NCBI GenBank assembly: GCA_002254405.1
Contig: NJDH01000002.1
Coordinates: forward strand, 1-43,236
DNA: 43,236 bases
Direction of reading: 5' to 3'
Source of the DNA: Candidatus Altarchaeales archaeon ex4484_96
GTDB taxonomy: Archaea; Altiarchaeota; Altiarchaeia; IMC4; QMZM01
The notes under the pieces are model-generated. The model was not told where the DNA came from. It worked only from the letters and a program-made list of their open reading frames with translations, and searched no databases. A program made the position numbers and the translations under genes. Below are positions 36,081-43,236 of the stretch, one piece after another (positions within the stretch are counted from its first letter, which is position 1; each line of letters opens with the position of its first letter).

Positions 36081-38027
36081 ATGAAAAAAACAGTACTTGC
36101 CTTTTGCCTGCTTATTTTAATTGCAACAGCTAACCAATGCTTTGCAACCCAGATAATAGTCATCAACGAAACACAAGAGGATATATACACCCTGGAGCGG
36201 ATAACACTATCAGGTGACCTAGAAAAAAACCTCCTAATAATCCAGGGCACAGGTGAGATAATCCAGGGAGAGAATGTAAAGGTCTATCTATTCGGGCCAG
36301 CATCGGATGTGCTGGTAACCGATTTAAAGATTAACGGCCAAGAAACAACCGTATCATTTGATGATGGAGGCTATTTTTTTATCGCAGACGAGGGGTTGAT
36401 AAAGCTTGAAGGCAAGCTGATAATCAGAACCATAGGACAGATTATACTACACGTCAACGGGCCGATAAACAAACTGGAGTTTGATTTAGAGCATGGGTAT
36501 GCCATAGACGGAGACCGCTTTGGAGTCTACAAAAATAGAATCACACTACAGAGAAGTGAAAAAGTAGCCATGTTGATAGACGGTAACTTCAGATACACCT
36601 ATGCTGAGAGAAACAGCTTCAACTATCTCATATACTTCAAGGCCTACGGCAGCTCACTGGGAAGCTACACCCTGGACCTTCCGAACAATGAAATAGTCTC
36701 TTCGGTTAGCGGAGCTATGAAATGGGAGCAGTCAGGAAACAAGCTACTGCTTGATTTACAATCCAATGAAGCATCAATCTCAATCACCGGATTATTTAGC
36801 ACCCGGGAAATCAGAGTACCATTAAAAGAGGATAAACACCATGTCTTGATTGAATCAGACCCTGAGAAGAAAATCAGCATCTCAACCAACGCCAGGGAAA
36901 TAGACCTCTCCGAGTCAAGCATGAACTCACAGTACTCAAACGCCAGAGCATTCATAGCATCAAGAAATAACGGCTTTTCCGTAACCGTAAAGCAGCTCGA
37001 GGTTCTGCCCTCACTTTCGGCCTCTGTAAGAATGGCAACCAACCAGATAGCCATAACAGAAAAAGGCAGCATCGTTGGTGAAATGAACTATGACTACGCG
37101 AACACCGGAATGGACTACATCGAAATAGACGCTCCGGGAACCCCGCTTTATGCTTCAACCGACAGGGCTGCTGTGAAACTAACGAAAGAGGAGAAATTAT
37201 TCCTGTCTTTTCCTAAAACCGAGCACGGAAACCTCGACCTAGTGTATTTCACCACCACCAACCCGCTTGGTCCGATAACAATGATTGAAATACCGCTTGC
37301 GAAAACGGATTTACCCATTACCACAGCCAACACATACATATACCTTCCTGCAAGCTATAGGGTACTTAATACATTCGGTGCCGAGGGCGGAAGCGAGCTA
37401 CCGGCTCCTGAGACAACCATCCTGTTCATTATTATACTATTCCTTCTTTCGGCAGCCGTTAAACAAAACAAGAAATTCATCACAGGCTATATTGTTTTTT
37501 CCATAGGATTATTCACATTCAACCTGGGTTTGTTTACCCTGCTGGTTGGGTTAACCCTGGCCGCCATAGCTAGAAAAAACCTTCCCGCGGGTTTCAACCT
37601 CAGATGGGTTCTCGCAGGGGCCGCATTACTTGTAGCAGTGTTCATGCTTTTGATTGTTCCAATACTCATCTGGCAGATGGGGGTTTTCAGTATGGGCTCC
37701 TCCCAGGTTACCCGGATGGAAGGTAACTACGCCACGGTCGACGAGGCAACAGCTCCAGGAGCGCCCAAGGGACTTCAGATCATAGGAGAAGACAGCGAGG
37801 GAGCCATAACAGTACCAACAAGGACAGGAGTCTACCCGGTAAAGCTGGAACTGCCCAAGACGGGTAAGACAATCACTGTGAGAAACCACCTTGTGACCAA
37901 GGAGAAACAAATAAGCCTTACCGTTCTATTAATAGCCGACTGGTTTAAATACCTGTTATATGTAATTTCATTAATAGCAGGATATCTCACTTATCGGGAG
38001 TATAAGATGGAGGAAAAAATTGAGTAG
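36081..38027 (+). CDS. Uncharacterised secreted/membrane protein, large extracytoplasmic beta-rich domain plus TM cluster
   Basis: Signal peptide-like N-terminus MKKTVLAFCLLILIATANQCFA; TM segments around ETTILFIIILFLLSA, FITGYIVFSIGLFTFNLGLFTLLVGLTLAAIA, WVLAGAALLVAVFMLLIVPILIW, LTVLLIADWFKYLLYVISLIAGYL. Confidence 0.8.
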   Translation: MKKTVLAFCLLILIATANQCFATQIIVINETQEDIYTLERITLSGDLEKNLLIIQGTGEIIQGENVKVYLFGPASDVLVTDLKINGQETTVSFDDGGYFFIADEGLIKLEGKLIIRTIGQIILHVNGPINKLEFDLEHGYAIDGDRFGVYKNRITLQRSEKVAMLIDGNFRYTYAERNSFNYLIYFKAYGSSLGSYTLDLPNNEIVSSVSGAMKWEQSGNKLLLDLQSNEASISITGLFSTREIRVPLKEDKHHVLIESDPEKKISISTNAREIDLSESSMNSQYSNARAFIASRNNGFSVTVKQLEVLPSLSASVRMATNQIAITEKGSIVGEMNYDYANTGMDYIEIDAPGTPLYASTDRAAVKLTKEEKLFLSFPKTEHGNLDLVYFTTTNPLGPITMIEIPLAKTDLPITTANTYIYLPASYRVLNTFGAEGGSELPAPETTILFIIILFLLSAAVKQNKKFITGYIVFSIGLFTFNLGLFTLLVGLTLAAIARKNLPAGFNLRWVLAGAALLVAVFMLLIVPILIWQMGVFSMGSSQVTRMEGNYATVDEATAPGAPKGLQIIGEDSEGAITVPTRTGVYPVKLELPKTGKTITVRNHLVTKEKQISLTVLLIADWFKYLLYVISLIAGYLTYREYKMEEKIE

Positions 38028-38538
38028 AAAGGGTTTAATTGTTGGCAGGTTTCAGCCTTTTCATTTCGGGCACCTGAAGTTTATTGAATGGGTGGCAAAC
38101 GACGTAGACTACCTTATCATCGGAGTAGGCAGCTCACAGGAAAGCCACACGCTGGAAAATCCCTTCAGTGCCTCAGAAAGAAGGGATATGATAAAAAAAT
38201 CGCTGAAAACAAGAATCAGATACGAGATAGTGGAAATAAACGATATCAATAACGACAACCGATGGGTATCGCATGTTGAAGAAATCAGCCCAGAGTTTGA
38301 TGTAGTATACGCCAACGGGGAAAAAGAGAAAAACCTGTTCAAAAACGAAGGCTATGAGGTTAAGACAACCCCGATGTTTAACAAGAAACAATACTCTGGC
38401 ACAGAAATAAGAAACAGGATGATAGACGGCAGACCATGGCATGATTTTGTTCCGCAGGGAACAATCGAGGTTATTGAAAGAATAGATGGAGCCGGCCGAG
38501 TCAGAAGATTATATGAGAGTTATAGCTATAGAGATTAA
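38020..38538 (+). CDS. nadM: Nicotinamide-nucleotide adenylyltransferase (NadM-type)
   Basis: GLIVGRFQPFHFGHLKFIEWVANDVDYLIIGVGSSQESHTLENPFSASERRDMI; KQYSGTEIRNRMI; TTG start. Confidence 0.95.
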   Translation: MSRKGLIVGRFQPFHFGHLKFIEWVANDVDYLIIGVGSSQESHTLENPFSASERRDMIKKSLKTRIRYEIVEINDINNDNRWVSHVEEISPEFDVVYANGEKEKNLFKNEGYEVKTTPMFNKKQYSGTEIRNRMIDGRPWHDFVPQGTIEVIERIDGAGRVRRLYESYSYRD

Positions 38539-38778
38539 AACCAGTATCCACCCGGCTAAAACAATAAACTTCAAAAACCGCTTGAATCCCTCAACGAACT
38601 CCAGTATAAGCCACAAAGCGGTTACCGGAATCAGCATGGAAATAGCGTCCGCGTACTTTTGCGCATAAACAGGATTAGCCTGATATAATGTGATACCAAG
38701 CAGATATTCTATCCCCTGCCTGATTAGATCATACAGGAAATAAAATACATTAACCATGAAAGCAATCTCTTCGGCCAT
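38509..38778 (-). CDS. Small uncharacterised membrane protein
   Basis: 89 aa with two or three hydrophobic segments; convergent with, and overlapping by 30 bp, the nadM 3' end. Confidence 0.6.
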   Translation of the reverse strand: MAEEIAFMVNVFYFLYDLIRQGIEYLLGITLYQANPVYAQKYADAISMLIPVTALWLILEFVEGFKRFLKFIVLAGWILVLISIAITLI

Positions 38779-38819
38779 AACGGTTAATTATCTGATAAAC
38801 AGGCTAATATATCTATCTT

Positions 38820-39905
38820 TTATTTCAGGGATTCAACGAACTCATCGAATAGATAATAATTGTACCAGGGACCTGGGTGACCCTCAGGATGATACTGGAC
38901 AGCGCTAACAGGCAGCTCCTGATGCACTATTCCCTCAACCGAATTATCGTTTAAGCTGATATGAGATACCTGAAGGCTATCAGGCATGGACTTCTCATCA
39001 ACAGCGAAACCATGGTTTTGGGAGGTGATATGCGCTCTCCCCGTATTTAAGTCCTTGACCGGGTGGTTGCTGCCCCGATGCCCGAACTTGAGCTTATAGG
39101 TTTCAGCACCCAACGCTAATGCTATCAACTGCAGCCCAAGGCAGATACCGAACATCGGCAACCCCTCGTCTAAAAGATTGCTTATGGACTCGATTAGATA
39201 CGATGGTCTCTTGGGGTCCCCAGGTCCGTTGGAGACCAGTATGCCATCCGGCTGCATGTCCATGATTTCTTCAACACCTGTTTTAGCCGGCACCTGAATC
39301 ACGTTAACTCCCCGGCCAACAAGCAGGTTGATTATGCTTCTTTTAACACCGCAATCAATTAATACAACGGTTTTATCCCCGACAGCATCATGTTTGATTA
39401 TCTGGTCAACTGATACCATATCAACCAGATCAAGCTCCGATATGTTTTTTAGCTTGCATGCCCGCTCCCTCAAATCAGAGAGCTCACCCGCCTCAAACGG
39501 ATACTTTAATATGCCGTTTAATACCCCATGTAATCTGATTTTCCTGGTCAGAAAACGGGTGTCTAAACCTGCGATACCGGGTATCCCATATTCGCTGAGA
39601 AAGCCATCGAGGTTGTTTTTTTGGGCTGAATCTCTTGCGTTATAGTTCAGCTCCCGTATGATGAAACCCTCGGACTGTATCTTATAGGACTCAAATGCCT
39701 TATCGCTTATGCCATAATTGCCTACAAGAGGGTAGGTCATTAATAGAATCTGGTACTTGTATGAGGGATCCGTTAAAGCCTCCTGGTAGCCCGTCATCGA
39801 GGTGTTGAATACGACCTCACCCGATGCCTCGCATTCGGCGCCAAAGCCGGTTCCCTCAACTACCGTACCGTCAGCTAAAACCAATACCGCATTTTTTTCC
39901 ATCAC
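38820..39905 (-). CDS. carA: Carbamoyl-phosphate synthase small subunit
   Basis: ALVLADGTVVEGTGFGAECEASGEVVFNTSMTGYQEALTDPSY; GICLGLQLIALALGAETYKLKFGHRGSNHPV; SAVQYHPEGHPGP. Confidence 0.96.
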   Translation of the reverse strand: MMEKNAVLVLADGTVVEGTGFGAECEASGEVVFNTSMTGYQEALTDPSYKYQILLMTYPLVGNYGISDKAFESYKIQSEGFIIRELNYNARDSAQKNNLDGFLSEYGIPGIAGLDTRFLTRKIRLHGVLNGILKYPFEAGELSDLRERACKLKNISELDLVDMVSVDQIIKHDAVGDKTVVLIDCGVKRSIINLLVGRGVNVIQVPAKTGVEEIMDMQPDGILVSNGPGDPKRPSYLIESISNLLDEGLPMFGICLGLQLIALALGAETYKLKFGHRGSNHPVKDLNTGRAHITSQNHGFAVDEKSMPDSLQVSHISLNDNSVEGIVHQELPVSAVQYHPEGHPGPWYNYYLFDEFVESLK

Positions 39906-39941
39906 ATAAATTATTGGATTAGGGATAGATATTTAGCCCAT

Positions 39942-41273
39942 CTACAGTATCGGCAGGTATTTCTCCAGCTCGTAATTACTAACACGCGTCCGGTAATTAT
40001 CCCACTCGATTTTTTTATTGTCTATAAATTTCTCGTATATATGGTCTCCTAGGGCTTTCCTGACCAAATCGCTTTCCTCGGTTCTTTTAATTGCTTCCCA
40101 CAGGTTGCTTGGCAGTGTGTTTATGCCCTTGTTTTCTCTCTCATGATAATTCATCTCGTATATGTCTTCCTCCACGGGATCAAGCAGGGAGGTCTTGTTT
40201 TTTATCCCATCAAGTCCTGCTGCGAGCATAACAGAAAACGCCAGATAGGGATTGCATGCCGGATCCGGGCTTCGAAGCTCTATTCTGGTGGATTTTTCTT
40301 TGCCAGGCTTATACTCGGGTACTCTAACCAAGGCTGAACGGTTCTTTTTAGCCCATGAAATGTAGACCGGAGCCTCGTATCCGGGGACCAGTCTTTTGTA
40401 GCTGTTAACCCACTGGTTCAGTATGGATGTCATCGATGGTATGTGGTTTAATATGCCGGCTATATAGTGTTTGGCTAAGTCCGAAAGGTAGTATTCTCCG
40501 TTTTTCTTGAAGAAGGCGTTTTTGTCCCCCTTAAAAAGAGACTGGTGGACGTGCATTCCGCTGCCGTTTTCCCCATATATTGGTTTCGGCATGAATGAAG
40601 CATATACGCCATGCTGCATTGCTACCTCCTTGACGACCAGGCGGTATGTCATTGCGTTATCAGCCATTTTCAGGGCTTCACAGTACCTTAAATCTATCTC
40701 ATGCTGGGAGGGGGCTACCTCATGGTGACTGTATTCAACCTGTATGCCTATGTTTTCAAGAGTTAAAACAGTCTCACGCCTGAGGTCGCTTGCAACATCA
40801 AGGGGTGTTAAGTCAAAGTAGCCTCCCATGTCAAGTCCCTCGGGGCATTCGGCGCTCTTGAAGTAGAAATACTCCAGTTCAGGGCCGACATAAAAGTCGT
40901 ATCCCATTTTTTTGGCTTCCTCAAGATTTCTTTTTAAAGCCCACCTAGGGCATCCGTCGTATGGTTTGCCGTCCGGCTGCAGTACATCGCAGAACATTCG
41001 GGCTACTGCGTGTTCTTCTTTAGGCCTCCAGGGTATTATCTGGAATGTCTGGGGGTCTGGCATGGCTATCATATCGCTTTCATGTATCCTGGCGAACCCC
41101 TCTATTGAGGAGCCGTCGAATCCCATCCCGTCTTCCAGTGCGGTTTCGAACTCGCTTGATGTTATCGCAAAGCTCTTCAGGGAGCCTAGGATGTCGGTGA
41201 ACCATAATCTGATGAATTTCACTTTTTTCTTCTGCACCTGTTCCATAACATAGTTTTTGTTTTTTTTCTTCAT
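39942..41273 (-). CDS. glnA: Glutamine synthetase type I
   Basis: VKFIRLWFTDILGSLKSFAIT; GFDGSSIEGFARIHESDM; NGSGMHVHQSL; RSPDPACNPYLAFSVMLAAGLDGI. Confidence 0.97.
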   Translation of the reverse strand: MKKKNKNYVMEQVQKKKVKFIRLWFTDILGSLKSFAITSSEFETALEDGMGFDGSSIEGFARIHESDMIAMPDPQTFQIIPWRPKEEHAVARMFCDVLQPDGKPYDGCPRWALKRNLEEAKKMGYDFYVGPELEYFYFKSAECPEGLDMGGYFDLTPLDVASDLRRETVLTLENIGIQVEYSHHEVAPSQHEIDLRYCEALKMADNAMTYRLVVKEVAMQHGVYASFMPKPIYGENGSGMHVHQSLFKGDKNAFFKKNGEYYLSDLAKHYIAGILNHIPSMTSILNQWVNSYKRLVPGYEAPVYISWAKKNRSALVRVPEYKPGKEKSTRIELRSPDPACNPYLAFSVMLAAGLDGIKNKTSLLDPVEEDIYEMNYHERENKGINTLPSNLWEAIKRTEESDLVRKALGDHIYEKFIDNKKIEWDNYRTRVSNYELEKYLPIL

Positions 41274-41361
41274 TTTAATGCCCTCAATATTATTTTTTAT
41301 GAATTTTATATATAAAAATTAATGATTTCTTTAATAAAAAATAAAAAAATTAAAGAATCGT

Positions 41362-41709
41362 TTAAATCGCTTTTATTCCATGTTCCTTTGTTCGAATCCT
41401 CACCACATCACTCAACTCATGGATGAAAATCTTGCCGTCACCGACATTATCCGTACCAACCGCCCCGCATATCAAATCAACCACCCTGTCCACTTCATCT
41501 GCCTTAACGACAATTTCCAGCTTGATTTTCTCTATTAAATCCACGCTGTATTCACCAGCACGCCACTGCAGCTTAATACCCTTCTGCCTGCCCCGGCCTC
41601 TTACCTTAGTCACGGTCAGGCCATGGAATCCCGCATCATCCAAAACCCCCTTCGCTTCCTGCAGTTTCTCGGGTCTGATTATTGCTTCAATCATGTACAT
41701 CATAATCAC
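41362..41709 (-). CDS. glnK: Nitrogen regulatory protein PII (GlnK)
   Basis: MIEAIIRPEKLQEAKGVLDDAGFHGLTVTKVRGRGRQKG; GEYSVDLIEKIKLEIVV; GDGKIFIHELSDVVRIRT. Confidence 0.96.
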   Translation of the reverse strand: MIMMYMIEAIIRPEKLQEAKGVLDDAGFHGLTVTKVRGRGRQKGIKLQWRAGEYSVDLIEKIKLEIVVKADEVDRVVDLICGAVGTDNVGDGKIFIHELSDVVRIRTKEHGIKAI

Positions 41710-41710
41710 C

Positions 41711-42932
41711 TCACGAATAGGCTATCTCCCGGTGCTGGGCGATATCCAGCCCAAGATACTCCTCTTTTTCGGATATCCTCAATCCAACCAATTTATCTAT
41801 TAGCTTCACCAGTATATAGGTCACCACAAACGCATATAATACGACGGCAATAACTGACAGTAACTGAGCTATTAACTGGTTGAGATTCCCTGCAACAAGG
41901 CCCCCGCTTATATCCGGGTTCACTGTAGTCGATGCGAACACACCCGTCAACAACGCGCCCAGGCTGCCTCCGACCCCGTGTATCGCAAAGGCGTCAAGCG
42001 ATTCGTCAATCTGGGCCCTGGACCTCAGCAAAACAGCGAAGTAACATAATGCCCCAACCAGGAACCCCATCACAACAGATGAACCCACATCCACATATCC
42101 TGCTGCAGGCGTTATGACAACCAATCCCGCAACGGCACCCGATAGCATTCCAAGCAGGGAGGGTTTTCCGTCCAGATACCATCCGATAATCATCCAGGTT
42201 AAGGCTGATGTTGCAGCTGCCGTGTTGGTCACAAGGAATGCGTTAGCTGCCAGCCCGTTGGCGGCTAGTGCGCTTCCAGCGTTGAATCCAAACCACCCGA
42301 ACCATAAAAGAGCGGTTCCAATAGCCGTCATGGGCAGGTCATGGGGTTCGATGCTGTATTGCCCGTATCCCTTTCTCTTGCCTATGACAAGCGCTATTGC
42401 CAGGGCAGATATGCCGCTGGATATGTGAACAACCGTGCCGCCTGCAAAATCAAGTGCTCCCAGGTTCCCAAGAAATCCTCCCCCCCCAGACCCAGTGGGC
42501 TATTGGAGCGTAAACTATCGTGGACCATAATACGATGAAAAGAATCCATGAGATGAATTTCACTCTTTCGGCGAAGGCACTTGCTATGATTGCCGTGGTT
42601 ATTATAGCGAACATCATCTGGAACGCCGAAAACACCATATGCGGGAGATTTGAGGCAAGCTCTGATGCTTCCTGACCCACCCCATTCAATAACAGGTAAT
42701 CCATATTTCCGACGAATCCCCCGATATCCGAGCCAAAGGCCATGCTATAACCAAAGAAAACCCATTGTACGCTGATGATTGCCATTGTCACGAAACAAAG
42801 TGACAGCATCGATATTATGTTTTTTCTCCTGACCATCCCCCCATAGAACAATGCCAGACCGGAGGTCATAAGCATTACCATTGCCGTGCATACCATTATC
42901 CATGCGGTGTCTGCTGCTATTATCTCACCCAT
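41711..42932 (-). pseudogene. amt: Ammonium transporter Amt, interrupted by a +1 frameshift in a G8 tract
   Basis: ORF 42450-42932 gives ...[17 protein letters not shown]; the remainder ([22 protein letters not shown]... to 41711) lies in another frame; 8 C on the plus strand at 42480-42487. Confidence 0.93.
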
Positions 42933-43059
42933 TATTTCACCTTATATGAATGTTTCTTTAAATAATATTGTATTTGTTATATAAATATGCAAGTTTTTTC
43001 TTAATAATTAATTAAATTAATCATATAGATATAGTATTTTTGTTGAAATCTTCATCATA

Positions 43060-43236
43060 GGTTTATGTGCACTTGCTGAATTGACAAAAAAAAACCATAA
43101 AATAAAAGGTGATTACTCAAAATCCGTACCAGATCACCCATAAATTATTTCGAACATCGTCTTAAATATGTCAGAGTTTCGGTGGTTGAACCGAAACTCC
43201 ATCTCTTTGAGATACAGATAGTAGTTGTTTTTGTGT
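43060..43236. mobile_element. Probable end of an IS1595-like insertion sequence (partial)
   Basis: Transposase 3' end followed by the candidate terminal sequence GGTTTATGTGCACTTGCTGAATTGACA at 43060-43086; the boundary is inferred. Confidence 0.45.
43134..43236 (-). CDS. C-terminal fragment of an IS1595/ISXO2-like transposase (continues beyond the window)
   Basis: Own translation to the window edge: HKNNYYLYLKEMEFRFNHRNSDIFKTMFEIIYG*; the YLKExEFRFNHRN motif is typical of this transposase C-terminus. Confidence 0.75.
   Translation of the reverse strand, partial: HKNNYYLYLKEMEFRFNHRNSDIFKTMFEIIYG

Noticed and set aside
43174-43199. Perfect 10-bp inverted repeat GAGTTTCGGT-GGTTGA-ACCGAAACTC, possible terminator or IS end
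   Set aside because: It falls inside the transposase coding frame (EFRFNHRNS codons), so it is more simply explained by coding sequence.

Overview
This window is a gene-dense archaeal chromosome segment whose informational genes look euryarchaeal-like; I did not place it further. It holds two large transcription/translation blocks. Block 1 (minus strand) is eS31-eS24-GTP-dependent dephospho-CoA kinase-Spt4-RpoE-Mn pyrophosphatase-PIN-aIF2gamma-eS6, followed by GatE. Block 2 (plus strand) is tRNA-Ser, uS13-uS4-uS11-RpoD-tRNA-Leu-eL18-uL13-uS9-RpoN-RpoK-uS2, followed by an inverted enolase. Around these lie priS, trm5, ABCE1, a CbiMNQO/NikR metal-uptake locus, a hexulose-phosphate synthase/RraA fusion, an acs + OFA-type MFS locus, thioredoxin reductase, a glycogen locus with a eukaryotic-type (GT3-like) synthase, an orphan receiver protein with a large membrane protein, nadM, and a carA-glnA-glnK-amt nitrogen locus. 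The right edge carries the end of an IS1595/ISXO2-like transposase. The strongest unusual observations are: (1) a tRNA-Leu(GAG) interrupted by a 49-nt intron in the D-arm, with a symmetrical bulge-helix-bulge; (2) a tRNA-Ser(TGA) with a 54-nt canonical-position intron and a near-perfect bulge-helix-bulge; (3) a shared 12-18 bp palindrome (ATGATTAATCAT) at the eno/ferredoxin and MFS/acs promoters; (4) a tandem-repeat tail on eS24 and charged tails on several other ribosomal proteins; (5) two disrupted genes, amt at a G8 homopolymer and acs by a frameshift plus missing segment; (6) several uncharacterised membrane or surface proteins. No CRISPR array, prophage or obvious defence island was seen.
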